Positions 23,873 through 33,771 of a stretch of DNA of 64,000 nt are shown piece by piece. The stretch's first letter is position 1. Every line of letters begins with the position of its first letter. Below the pieces are notes generated by a model. The model saw only the letters and a program-made list of their open reading frames with translations. It was not told where the DNA came from and did not search any database. The DNA comes from Acanthosepion esculentum. Taxonomy: Eukaryota; Mollusca; Cephalopoda; Sepiida; Sepiidae. The stretch lies in the NCBI GenBank assembly GCA_964036315.1, contig OZ038480.1:12060805-12124804 (forward strand), given 5' to 3'. Made by a program: the position numbers and the translations under genes.

Positions 23873-24838
23873 CAATAGAATCTCTGACATCCGGATTAAG
23901 AAGGCCTTCCGGATATGAAGAATTTGTTACAAAGTCCGGATATAAGGGGTTATATTTAGATTAAAATAAAAGAACTGGAATCAGGTTTAAAATTTATTTT
24001 CAATGTTTTATAGTAAACAAAATAAGCTAATGGTGAGTGAAATATAACGAAATTGATTTTAAGGAAAAAGAAATAAATTATGTAATGTTAATGAAAATTC
24101 ATTAAATTAAGTATGCCACGTATGCAAAACAAATAATGTAACGAGGATTTTTCAATCGCTGTTGCATGATGATTCTTTCTCTTCTAATGTTATTCTCAAC
24201 TTTTCCCGCATTTCGTTTTGCTTTTGTTCTTGAAATTTTTTTTAAACGAACAACACTTTTTAACTTTGCGTGCGTTATTGCAATCGTCAGAGCTGAATGC
24301 CGGCTTTCTTTCCATAAAACTGACAACAGCTTCAATAGCTTTTTCAATTTCAGTCCAGGTTTCATCACAACCATGTCTTTTTTTATTTACTTGTTCATTG
24401 TTACAGGTGAACGCTGGAGAATATTTTTTAGAAGATTTTATATCATACCATGTTAACTTTACTATGTGGAACCCGTTAGTTACAATGAACTTTCACCAAC
24501 GTCTGGTCTGTTTAAAATTCCCACATTTTGCGATAACTCCAAAGTTGTTCTTTTCCTATTATTCCCATCATCTTTTGCACCAATACAAGCTATTAGGGTG
24601 AAATAAGCATAAGAAATTATCCAAAATAAATATCCTAAAAAACAAAAATTTCAAATCAGTTACATATCACCCAAATCATTCAAATATACACATCAAGATC
24701 ATGTCCAGATATGAGGCACTCCGGACATGAGGGATTCCGTATATGAGGGATTCCGTATATGAGGGATTCAGTATATGAGGGATTCCAGATATAAGGGATT
24801 CCGGATATGAGGGATTCCGGATATGAGGGATTCTACTG
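23873..24838 (-). mobile_element. TA-flanked DNA transposon, Tc1/mariner/pogo-like
   Basis: Ends CAATAGAATCTCTGACATCC and, inverted, CAGTAGAATCCCTCATATCC, each next to TA (23871-23872, 24839-24840). The right end has expanded into about seven 18-bp units (TATGAGGGATTCCGGA) at 24715-24838. A minus frame (24374-24102, 90 codons) is Lys/Arg-rich (ITHAKLKSVVRLKKISRTKA) and could be the C-terminus of a pogo-type transposase; this is a guess from composition and place. About 966 bp, so no full transposase. Confidence 0.6.
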
Positions 24839-25084
24839 TATTAAGCAAGTTGGAGGCAGGAAGATGTGGAGTTCATGAGGATATGAAGAATAGATAACAA
24901 TTGACCCTTGCTTTGAAGAAGTAAAGATTAAAGTATTTATGAAAGCAAACATTTATAAATCTGTTCCACGAAGTGGTATTTCTTGAGAAAAAAAAGGTGT
25001 CGCAATAAAACTTCCTTCTTATGTTTGGAACATGGCGGAAAATAGGATGATTATTAGTCTATTAACAAATTAAGACTTGTCTTA

Positions 25085-25265
25085 ATCTTTTTTGTTGTTA
25101 TCACAACGTTTTGAACGTTGTGCCCTCCGGCTTTCATCAGGGGTATATCGATCCGGATAACCTATAGAAAATTTCACTGTGGAATCTGTGCTAAACAAGA
25201 GTCTAAACTTCGCCACCACTATCGAGCGAGTTCCATACTAAGACATGACATCTCGAGCGGTCCAG
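25085..25265 (-). repeat. PLE terminal repeat with hammerhead-like core
   Basis: Minus strand: CGGATCGATATACCCCTGAT, core CTGATGA (25140-25134), then TTCAAAACGTTGTGATAACA. The segment upstream, GATAGTGGTGGCGAAGTTTA and TTGTTTAGCACAGATTCC, matches 47060-46990. GAAA has become AAAA, which should abolish cleavage. Confidence 0.65.
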
Positions 25266-25545
25266 GCAGATGAATTAAAACTCCTTCTTATATTTTGAAC
25301 ATGGAAGAAATGAAGGTGATTTGACTCCGTGGAAGTAGTATGGTGTGTCCTAGATGTAAAGGTCTGAACTGGGGTGACTAAAGACTGGAGCTTATCCGAG
25401 CATTTGCTATGGAAATAGCTACAGAGTAGCGATTGATTTGTCATGTTGCATTAGAGGGAAAGAGGTCGCAGGGTGGAAGATAAATCATTTCCCACAAAGA
25501 CCGCGAAAACGATTTTGAACTCTATCAAGGTTGGCAAGTGAGAAT
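25266..25545 (-). pseudogene. LINE RT C-terminal fragment
   Basis: Frame 25444-25238 reads SLLCSYFHSKCSDKLQSLVT and VQTFTSRTHHTTSTESNHLH, the end of the LINE pol also seen at 4.6, 40.7 and 55.7 kb. 5'-truncated and without the RT core. It adjoins a PLE terminal repeat in the same orientation. Confidence 0.65.
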
Positions 25546-25720
25546 TGAGCGCTTCCTGCCCAAATATGGTACCAGAATTTCATTACTTCACCCAGTCTGA
25601 ATCTTTTGAGGATACATCACGTCAAAGGCGTCATATACGGGATGGGGCAGAAAGGTTGCCTCGGTTTCAAAGGTTAATAAAAAACAAATATATAGAGATT
25701 AAAGAAAAAACAACAACTTC
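25546..25720. other. No gene seen
   Basis: Nothing recognised. Confidence 0.5.
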
Positions 25721-25724
25721 GTAC

Positions 25725-26005
25725 TGTGCGATAGCGGCTCGGATTGAAGAATCAGAGAGCCGAGTTCGAATTCCAGTCGAATCCATTACATTCATTTACG
25801 TGTTAATGCCCTTGGGAAAGGTATGAGTGTTCTTCTTCTCCCCCCAGCTATGGGTAAATAGCAGGACAGACCGGGTTCTATAGCGTTGGATGACAACTGG
25901 TTTACCACAGAAAGAAATGGCAAACTACTGCAGGAAGAAATCTGCCTCATCAGTCATGTATCGAAAGATACATGATCGCCTATGCGTGTATCACGCATGG
26001 CACAT
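25725..26005 (+). repeat. SINE-A copy
   Basis: tRNA-derived: B box in GCCGAGTTCGAATTCCAGTC, then a pyrimidine stretch TTCTTCTTCTCCCCCC and the block CAGCTATGGGTAAATAGCAG, ACCGGGTTCTATAGC. Same order at 34.8, 43.9, 45.1 and 60.2 kb (plus) and 23.4 and 59.8 kb (minus). Confidence 0.85.
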
Positions 26006-26055
26006 AACTGAATACTCTATGAAATATATCAAATACCATTTATTTTCTGTTTCAG

Positions 26056-27343
26056 GTAATACCCAACAGTGGAGAGCATCTTGCATTTGTTGTGGAAGAG
26101 TTTTTTAAGAACGGTGAGTCTCTTGTAACGACTCAACGTTCCTTCCGAAGGCACTTTGCCCTCTGACGTCATGATCCCGTACCGAATGGGAAAACAATTT
26201 GGCAGTGGGTTTTTAACCTTAGACAAACACCATTGACTTTAGATAAGAAAACTCCTGGTCGTTCTAGAGCCGCTAAAAGGACAGAAAATGTAGCAGCTGT
26301 GACGGCTTCAATACAACAGTCCCGGAGTCTTTATAAATTCCTTGAGGACACATGGAACAGTGGATAAAGGCGTTAGTTAGATCCAGTGACAGAACCCAAA
26401 GAGTGTGAGTTCAATACCCGGCTAAGACAGTGGAGAACTTTCAGAGGGAAATTAACAGGAGATAACTGATAACTGACGTCCATTAAACTAGAACAGTCTA
26501 CCCCAGTGAGCGAAATAAAGGGTTCAGTTCGACATTCCAACCACCCGAAGAAGACCGGATCGAAACGTTGAAATAAGTATGACGACAAAGATGAGGACAA
26601 TAGTCCGAATAATGTAAATTGTCTCGAAGACGTTCCGCACGGAAACACGCACCTGTTCGAAGTGTTCGCAGAATCATACAAAGGTCTCTCCGCATGCATC
26701 CTTACAAGATGGTGGTTGTACAGGAGCTAAGCGGAAGGGACTATGATAGTTGGATAACTTTGTGTCATGACATTCTCCAGAACATCTTCCCAACATCTGT
26801 TCTGATCTGCAGTGATGAAGCGCACTTCCATTCATTGGGGATGGTTAATAAACAGGTCTTTCGATACTGGTCAGTCAATAACCATCGTGAACTCCACAAA
26901 CGACCACTCCATAGTGCGAAGATTACTGTCTGGTGTGCAATGGGTGATTTCGGCGTGTCGGGTGCTTATTTTTTCGTAGAGGAAGGTATTACGGTAATTG
27001 TTATATCGGACCGTTATTGTTAACTACTCGAAAGGTTTCTCCATGCTAAAGTCGTCCAGTTACTCGCCGATCCTAATCCAGATGATGTATGGTTTCAACA
27101 AAATGGTGCCACATCGCATAAGTCTCAAAATTCACTCGGAATCCTCCGTGACATGTTTCTGGGTCATCTTGTTTCTCTGCGAGGCGATATTGAACCACCA
27201 CACTCATTCCCCGGACTTACCCCCTTGTAATTTTTTTCTATAGGGGCACCACAAAACACGAATGTATCAACACCGACCACCAACTATAGAAGAAGGCAGC
27301 AATAACTTAGGAAATCAATTCCACGCGACATGCTTCAAAGAGC
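26056..27343 (+). pseudogene. Mariner-superfamily transposase (DD~41D), copy 1, split by a SINE
   Basis: N-terminal part: SGEHLAFVVEEFFKNGE, TTQRSFRRHFAL, a stop at about 26165, GKTIWQWVFNLRQT, PGRSRAAKRTENVAAVTASI. A SINE-B (26343-26621) interrupts it. It resumes SRRRSARKHAPVRSVRRI, HPYKMVVVQELSGRDYDSW, with first catalytic Asp in VLICSDEAHFH, then VNKQVFRYWSVNNHRELHKR and ITVWCAMGDFGVSGAYFF. After a frameshift near 27015 comes WFQQNGATSH, where the second catalytic Asp is Asn, and about 41 residues later SPDLPPCNFF, third Asp also Asn. The element moved by cut and paste at TA; this copy is inactive on several counts. Its 3' part is tandemly repeated (next entries). Confidence 0.85.
26343..26621 (+). 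repeat. SINE-B, single copy inside the mariner
   Basis: Head GGAACAGTGGATAAAGGCGT with B-box region GTGTGAGTTCAATACCCGG; body TCTACCCCAGTGAGCGAAAT; tail CGAAACGTTGAAATAAGTAT and ATGAGGACAATAGTCCGAAT. The hammerhead half CTGAAGA is CCGAAGA here and stem II is shortened, so this core is dead. The target duplication is not resolved. Confidence 0.9.
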
Positions 27344-27790
27344 TCAGATTTATATTTTGATAAGATTCGATATCGGCACTCGCAAGTATTTTAATTTTTT
27401 ACATTTTTGTAGTCAAGTATGTTGGTTTGGGATGAGAGTAATTCTTTCAGGAAAGAAGATATTGGAAAAACATCTGGGGCGCAGATTTTTATTTTGATAA
27501 GATTCGATAGGGGCACCCTCAAAAATTTTAATTTTTTACATTTTTGTAGTCAAGTATGTTGGTTTGGGATGAGAGTAATTCTTTCAGGAAAGAAGATATT
27601 GGGAAAACATCTGGGGCGCAGATTTTTATTTTGATAAGATTCGATAGGGGCACCCTCAAAAATTTTAATTTTTTACATTTTTGTAGTCAAGTATGTTGGT
27701 TTGGGATGAGAGTAATTCTTTCAGGAAAGAAGATATTGGGAAAACATCCGGGGCGCAGATTTTTATTTTGATAAGATTCGATAGCGGCAC
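27344..27790 (+). repeat. 137-bp tandem repeat in the mariner 3' end, ~3.3 units
   Basis: ATGTTGGTTTGGGATGAGAG begins at 27419, 27556 and 27693, a step of exactly 137. Units are almost identical, so the expansion is recent. The unit starts in the transposase C-terminal coding region. Confidence 0.97.
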
Positions 27791-28227
27791 TTTCGAGATG
27801 AAGGTAATACAGTAACTGTTACATCGGACCGTTATTGTGAACCCCTCGAAGGTTTCTCCATCTTAAAGTCATCCAGTTACTCACAGCTCATAATCCGGTT
27901 GATGTTTGTTTCCAAAAAGATGGTGCCACATCGTACACGTCACAAAATTCACTCGGTATCCACCGTGACATGTTTCTGGGGCATCTTGTTTCTCTCTGAG
28001 GCGATATTGTGTGACCTCCACGTTGCCCGTTTTTTTTTCTTTGGGGGCACCTCAAAACTCGAGTGTATGGACACCGCCCATTAACTTTACAGTGGGCTAT
28101 GATGGATTTTTAACTTTTATTACAGCAATTTTGGCTTTTGTAATAACGTCTCTTCTTTTTTTCAGACAATACCCTGTTAGCATCAAGCTACTCTCATCTA
28201 TGAACGATAGTTGACCTATATTTTGCA

Positions 28228-29218
28228 ATGAAAGTTCGCGGAAATAAGGAAATTGGTGAATTTCAACGAGGGCAAATAATAGGATGGCATCAGTGTGGCA
28301 AGTCAAATAGAGAAATTGCTAGGTTTTGCCGGGTTAATCATCAAAAGGTTAATAATATTGTCAAGAAATTTAATGAAATGGGCCATTGTTGTGTGGAACA
28401 AAGTTCAGGAAGACCAAGTATCGTGTCTGAGCGAACGAAAGGGTGCTGAGGAGAGACTCATCAGAAACTGTCGTCAGAGCGTCAAAGATGTCGCCAACAG
28501 CATGGAAATGTCGCCATATGTGGTGAGAAAGACTCTGAAAGAGCTAGGTTATCAAAGAAGAGTTGCAATAAAGAAGCCCTTGATTTCAGAGGTTAACAGG
28601 AACAGGCGTATGGACTGGGCGAGAGAATTCGAGAGCAAAGATTATGAATTTTGTCAGTCTGTAATTTGGTCAGATGAAAGTAAATTCTGCCACTATTCGA
28701 ATTCAAGATTGGTTTATGTTTGGAGAAATCAGAACGAGACTTGGAACACTGAATGTCTGCAGGCGACTGTGAAACATGGAAGGATTGGAGTAATGGTGAG
28801 GGGCGCTGGAAGGAAATCTGAGCTGATTCTTGTTGACGAGCGGTTGAATGGTCCAAAATACTGTCAAATATTAGAGAAAAGACAACTCCCACTATTTGAA
28901 ACCAATCAGATTGACAAGAATGTCTGCCTTTTTCAAGAAGATGGAGCACCATGCCATACGAGCAAAGTAGCAAAGGCCTGGAAGGAATCGCAAGGAATCA
29001 AGTCACTGCCATTGGTAGCCCAAAATCCTGACATGAATCCAATAGGGCACGTTTGGGAGCGCTTTGACCGAAGACGTCGAGAGCGTGCAACCAAAATCAC
29101 GTCAGTGGCAACCCTTAAAAAACATTGCTAAAGGAGTGGCAAACTATGGATCAGACAATTGTTGATAACTTGATCAAATCCATGAAAAATCGAATACAAG
29201 CACTGAAACTAGCAAATG
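28228..29218 (+). pseudogene. Tc1-like DD34E transposase pseudogene
   Basis: Start ATG at 28228. Paired-type helix-turn-helix: IGEFQRGQIIGWHQCGKSNR, EIARFCRVNHQKVNNIVKKF. A frameshift near 28435 moves the frame to 28295-29131, which holds AEERLIRNCRQSVKDVANSM, first Asp in VIWSDESKFCH, second Asp in FQEDGAPCHTSK and, 34 residues on, NPIGHVWERF: the catalytic Glu of NPIE is Gly (a single GAG to GGG change would do it). A second shift near 29128 leads to LLKEWQTMDQTIVDNL. Otherwise nearly full length for the family (about 330 residues). Inactive by frameshift and by loss of the Glu. Confidence 0.88.
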
Positions 29219-29269
29219 GAGGACCTACTCAATACCAGTTCCAAATACTCTTTATTTATGTTGCATAGG

Positions 29270-30118
29270 AATGTTTTTAAGTATTTCACCCCAAGGAAGG
29301 CGGGAAGCCACTAGAACGCAAGGGGTTACAGAAGATTTGGAGCGAGAGCAGATAGGAGTGATAGAGGAAAGGATGAAGAGAAGGATAATGGAAAGATCAA
29401 GGCAACTGGAGATGTCGTTGACATTACATTTGAATAGTTGGAGATTATAGTTGTCATGGAAACAGAAATAGGGAAGGGAGTTCCACAGGCGAGAGGTGCG
29501 AGATATGAAGCTACTGGAGTAGAAGAGACGGCTACATTTAACAGTTTCAACAGTGAAAGGGTGGGAGCGGGATGCCAGCCTCGTAGGACGCTTGAATTCA
29601 TGAAGTCTGGGAACCAGCAAAAGCAGCTCATCGGAGCAATTACCGTGAAAGTACTTGTAAAAAAAGACAGAGAGAGAGAGAGAGAGGCGATGGCGCGTCT
29701 GTGAGAGAGCGACTGCAGACAAGATGCCAGATCAGGGCCAATTACATTGCATATTCATCTCTGGATCCTATCAAGAACCCAGAGGCAAACAGAAGGGGCT
29801 CCAGACCATATATGGCAGCAATACTCCATGTAAGGGCGAATGGTTGATTTGTAGATTTGAAGGATCGATTCCGGGGAGAAAAATTTCCTGGCGCGGCACA
29901 GGGAGCCAACTTTCCTTGCGGTGGACGAAGCAATTGACTCAATGTATTTGTTCCATCTCAGGTCAGCAGTCAATGTGAGACCGAGCAGCCGCAGAGAGGT
30001 GCTCTCCAGAAGTTGAGCATCAGACATTCTGATGGGGGGCAGGGAAGGATCTCTGTGGCGATTAGTAGAGAGCGGTTTTTGAGGCGTTAAAGTTAACCAG
30101 CCAATTCCTGCCCCAGTT
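29270..30118 (-). pseudogene. LINE RT C-terminal fragment inside the Tc1
   Basis: Minus frames 30027-29755 and 29722-29252 give LGLTLTADLRWNKYIESIAS, RKVGSLCRARKFFSPESILQ, STIRPYMEYCCHIWSGAPS, then FYKYFHGNCSDELLLLVPRL, SRTSRLWNSLPYF and a 3' end GGGGTGAAATACTTAAAAA. This is the thumb and C-terminus of a LINE pol (Jockey/CR1-like by eye). A (GA)n run at 29667-29684 splits it at a frame change. 5'-truncated as usual for target-primed insertion. Confidence 0.8.
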
Positions 30119-30584
30119 CACAAATTTTGAAATTGGATGTAGTATATTTCACCTGGCTAAAAACTTTTCTTAAGCCACTGTAGAAGATCTAAAGGAAGCA
30201 ATATCTCAGGAATTCAATGCAATTCCAGGTGACATGGTTCAAATGGCTATGATGAACTTTCGAGACAGACTTAAAAATTGCATCGACATTGGCAGTCGGT
30301 ACTTAAGTGATACAATTTTCATAACGACTCGAACTACAAAGGCGCGTGTAATGTACTTTTTATTATAAATACAAAGTATTTTTCTCTTATGATCATGTGT
30401 TTTTTCTTTATTAACTTTTGAAATCTGGGCAAATTTTATTCCCCATCCTGTAAGTCAGGAGCCACACCAAGTCAAGTAAGCATGACCCTCCCGTTACACC
30501 CTGCTACACTTCTGGAAATCAATCCTCACTATGCACATACAGTACTGTTCGATAAAATTGACTCACCTGATTTTTTTCACTAAA

Positions 30585-30996
30585 TGTTCTCTTCTCCGAT
30601 GAAACGAAAGTTGAGCTAAATTCAAAGGATAAGCGATCTAAAATCCGAAGAAGAAGCTTTGAAAGCTCTTTGAATTTAGCAGTAAGTACTGTCCAGCATC
30701 CGTTCAGTATAATGTTCTCGGGATGCTTTTCTTTTCATGGAACTGGTTTCTTAAAACCTATTGAAAAGACCCTCAGGAGCGAGCAGTAGAAGAGAATTTT
30801 AGAGTCTTTGGTGCGCCCTTCTGCTGAAAGGGTGCAAATTGACCCCACCAAGCTCATTTTTATGCAGGATAATTCTCCCTGTCACAAATCAAAATCGATG
30901 AAGGAATACTTTGATGAGAAGAAGGTAAGTGTTATGACATAGCCGCCCCAATTTCCTGACCTCAACCCCATGTAAAACTTATGGAGCAAAAATTAT
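30585..30996 (+). pseudogene. Tc1-like transposase remnant (DD34E region)
   Basis: LFSDETKVELNSKDKRSKIR carries the first Asp; IMFSGCFSFHGTGFLKPIEK follows; second Asp in FMQDNSPCHKSKSMKEYF; PPQFPDLNPM then has a stop exactly where the catalytic Glu is expected. The DNA-binding half is missing. Ends at the MITE insertion. Confidence 0.8.
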
Positions 30997-30997
30997 A

Positions 30998-31074
30998 TTA
31001 GGTTGGTGCAAAAATAATGTTTTCTCACATGAAGTTGAACGTCAAAAAACGACATTATTTTTGCACCAACCTAA
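30998..31074. mobile_element. 77-bp mariner MITE with Hsmar1/MADE1-like ends
   Basis: Perfect 23-bp inverted ends starting TTAGGTTGGTGCAAAAATAA, 31 bp between them, TA on both sides (30996-30997, 31075-31076). Hsmar1 and its derivative MADE1 begin TTAGGTTGGTGCAAAAGTAA. Confidence 0.92.
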
Positions 31075-31349
31075 TACCTTAAAGCTGTTCGGTTATGTTT
31101 CTATTGATTACTAGTTGCAGGAAATGAGCGAGTTTTTGCACAGAGTTTTTCCCTAAATCTCATTTATATCGAAAATTATAATTATCAATAGAATAACTTA
31201 GGGTGAGTAAACTTTTTTTGCTAGGTGGTCGGGAAGGAGTCTTTATATTAGTAAGATTAAAGATTGGTTTGACCCCAAAAACAATAAGCGAAAGAAATTT
31301 AAGTAAAATAATCAGGTGAGTCACTTTTATCTAACAGCACTGTATATGT

Positions 31350-31654
31350 CTCCCTTCCGGCGTTAAAACTGCAGTCAATGTGCAAGACGTAGTTCCCAAA
31401 CCTACTAATGGAAAGGACACGTGCACTATGACAACACTGCAAACCCAAGCAAATGCCCGTGAATCATCTGTTGGTGTCCATGAAAGTTCTGCAACGAAGA
31501 ATTTTCCACCTTCTTAACCTAAAGGAACCAACACACCTTGTGGAATTAATCTTGGGTGTGAAGATTCCATTGAATTTGTTCGGAAATCTTCCAGAATATG
31601 AAGAATTCCCAACAAATACAGAGACTTTGTAACTGGATGTAACTGGATGGAGGA
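31350..31654. other. No gene recognised
   Basis: A frame with NLKEPTHLVELILGV is open for a short stretch; no family recognised. Confidence 0.5.
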
Positions 31655-31862
31655 CGTCTTCCTGTATCTTGTTATTTTGTTAGACTTCTTCCTCCCTAAC
31701 GTCTTCTTATTCTCTTCCACACCCAACAACCACTTTGCATCTTAGTGGCATTATCGCCTTACTTGGGGTGAAATGATTAAAAAAAGGGTTTCACGTTGTG
31801 ACTGGCGGAAGCTCGGAATATGAACGGTGGTTAAAAATGGCAAGGAAAATATTTTTTAACGT
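31655..31862 (+). repeat. LINE 3' end plus flank, duplicate of 34413-34637
   Basis: CTTCCTGTATCTTGTTATTT, CACACCCAACAACCACTTTG, GCCTTACTTGGGGTGAAATG, a short A run, then GGGTTTCACGTTGTGACTGG and CGGAATATGAACGGTGGTT. The part beyond the A run is not LINE-like but is shared with the 34.5 kb copy. Confidence 0.8.
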
Positions 31863-32208
31863 TGATAATATTTCTTGAAGTGGGGGAAATGTTGTAATAT
31901 AAATCATGAGCTCCCCTAGATTAGTTGTAGCCCGGCAGATATTCTACTCTATCATAAGGACACAAAGTTATCTCCCCTTTCTGTTAAGAAACCGCCATAT
32001 TCATTCAAATGTAATGTGTGTATTTGTTTGCTATTAAAACCTATACATCTTCCTTTCACAACATTATGCACACAATCTACTAGGAAAAGAGTTGATAACA
32101 TTCTAGAATATAGCAAAACACTTAAAGACTTGAGGATAAACAGTGAAATTGTCGTGAAAGAGAAAAACAAAGAAATGTACAAAAAGTACATACAATTCTT
32201 TCGTACAG
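31863..32208. other. No gene recognised
   Basis: Nothing recognised; the right edge is the target of the SINE-B dimer. Confidence 0.5.
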
Positions 32209-32823
32209 TCATGTGTTTATTATTTGCATTATTCGGACTATTGTTCTCATCTTTGTCGCCATATTTATTACAACGTTTCGGCCGTTGTACGCTCCGGCCT
32301 TCTTCAGGTGGTTGGAATGTCGAACTGAACCCTTTATTTCGCTCACTGGGGTAGAATGTTCTAGTTCCCCGTGCCATGTTTAATCGATGTCAGTTATCAG
32401 TTACCTCCTGTTAATTTTTCCCTCTCCAAGTTCTCCACTGCCTTAGCCGGGTATTGAACTCACACTCTTTGGGTCCTGTCACTGGATCTAACCAACGCCT
32501 TTATCCACTGTACTATGTGTTCTTGAAGAGTGTGAGTTCAATACCCGTTTAAGGCAGTGGAGAACTTTCAGATGGAAATTAACAGGAGATAAATAATAAC
32601 TGACATCCATTAAACATGGCACGTGGAACTAGAACAGTCTACCCCAGTGAGCGAAATAAAGGGTTCAGTTCGACATTCCAACCACCTGAAGAAGGTCGGA
32701 GCGTACAACGGCCGAAACGTTGTAATAAATATGGCGACAAAGATGAGGACAATATTCCGAATAATGTAAATAATGTACATAATACCTCATCTCAGAAATA
32801 TAGACAAATACAATCACGTGTTT
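32209..32823. mobile_element. Inverted SINE-B dimer with target duplication
   Basis: Left copy on minus (tail at 32221, hammerhead core 32307-32275, head at about 32526), right copy on plus (from 32527, hammerhead 32686-32718, tail to 32813), heads together and tails outward, arms about 250 bp. The whole is bounded by TCATGTGTTT (32209-32218) and TCACGTGTTT (32814-32823). The right copy lacks the first ~60 bp of the head, so the left copy's head forms the loop. Right flank TTTGAAATCGGGGTAAATTT resembles the mariner right end at 30410. Confidence 0.85.
32686..32727 (+). ncRNA. Hammerhead-like core in SINE-B
   Basis: CTGAAGA (32686-32692), a stem II pairing GxxCG with CGGCC around GAGCGTACAA, then GAAAC (32714-32718) and GTTGTA. 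Stem III could be AC/GT with a GTT loop, or ACGTTGT paired between two molecules. No convincing stem I, so cleavage is doubtful. The mirror copy is at 32266-32307 on the minus strand. Confidence 0.5.
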
Positions 32824-33053
32824 CTTTTTTATTCCTTTGAAATCGGGGTAAATTTTCTGTCGCACACTTGTAGTTGCGGTAGTCATAGAGCGAGCCGACT
32901 TGTTTGTTCAGCTTCTGTAGCGAAGAAGAGCAAGTCATTGCGCCTTTTGGTTTCATGCCTTTCACTGACACGAAGTGGAGGGATTATATTGAATCATTTT
33001 CTAGGTCTGCTGCTAGGTTGATTCAATGTGGCATCCCAGAAAGATTTTCTCAA

Positions 33054-33598
33054 CAGAATCCATCTTACACATTTATAAATCTACCATTCGTCCATGCATT
33101 GAATATTGCTGCCATGTCTGGTCTGGCGCTCCTGTTATATATCTTGAGGTTCCGAACAAAATCCAAAGAATGTAATGTTATTGGTCCTTACCTAGAATCA
33201 CGACTTTACTTTCCCTATGCCAAGGTTTTTATCATCAGAATCCATCTTTCACATTTATAATTCTACCATTCGTCCGTCCATTGAATATTGCAGTCGTATC
33301 TGGTTTGGTGCTTCTGTTATATATCTTGAGATTCTCAACAAAATCCAAAGAATGCAATGTTATTGGTCTTCACTTAGAATCAAGACTTACTATCCCACCG
33401 CCAAAGTTTTTCACATCAGAATCCATATTGCATATTTATAAATCTACCATTCATCCGTGCATTGAATATTACTGCTATATCTGGTTTGGTGCTCCTGTTA
33501 TATATCATGAGATTCTCGATAAAATCCAAAGAAAGGTCTGTAATATTATTGGTCTTGACTTGGCATCTCGACTCCAGTCAGTATCTCATCGCCATAAT
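33054..33598 (+). repeat. 181-bp tandem triplication within the LINE
   Basis: Three direct units beginning CAGAATCCAT, each with ACATTTATAAxTCTACCATT and GGTGCTCCTGTTATATATC-like blocks. Divergence between units is moderate. Confidence 0.92.
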
Positions 33599-33771
33599 GT
33601 GGCTCCCATCTATCTTTCCTATAAATATTTTCATGGCAATTGTTCTAATGAGCATCCTACTTGTTACCTTATAGTTTTCCTGTTGAAATGGCTGCAACCG
33701 TAAGTTCTATTCTAATAGTTTTTCCCTCGCCTGTGGAATTCTCTTCCAGTTTCTCATTTCCTTGTTATGTA

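Larger units (their letters stand above)
28090..30180 (+). mobile_element. Tc1-like transposon with a nested LINE
   Basis: Left end CAGTGGGCTATGATGGATTT, right end (inverted) CAGTGGCTTAAGAAAAGTTT; TA at 28088-28089 and 30181-30182. Without the LINE (about 29270-30118) the element is about 1.25 kb. Confidence 0.85.
27783..30452 (+). pseudogene. Mariner (DD~41D) copy 2, C-terminal half split by a Tc1
   Basis: 27783-28089 repeats 26976-27290: TSDRYCEPLEGF, then CFQKDGATSYTSQNSLGI (second catalytic Asp intact) and a stop near 28000, to CCGCCCATTAACTTTA. The frame resumes after the Tc1 at 30183: reading across the TA, R-P-L-T-L-E-D-L-K-E continues into ISQEFNAIPGDMVQMAMMNF and CIDIGSRYLSD. The right end near 30450 is CCCCATCCTGTAAG. 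The seamless frame shows the Tc1 entered a coding mariner. Confidence 0.85.
30540..31342 (+). mobile_element. Tc1-like element, internally deleted, hosting a MITE
   Basis: Ends CAGTACTGTTCGATAAAATT and, inverted, CAGCACTGTTAGATAAAAGT, with GACTCACCTGATT common to both; TA at 30538-30539 and 31343-31344. 803 bp including a 77-bp MITE. The coding remnant covers only the catalytic half. Confidence 0.9.
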
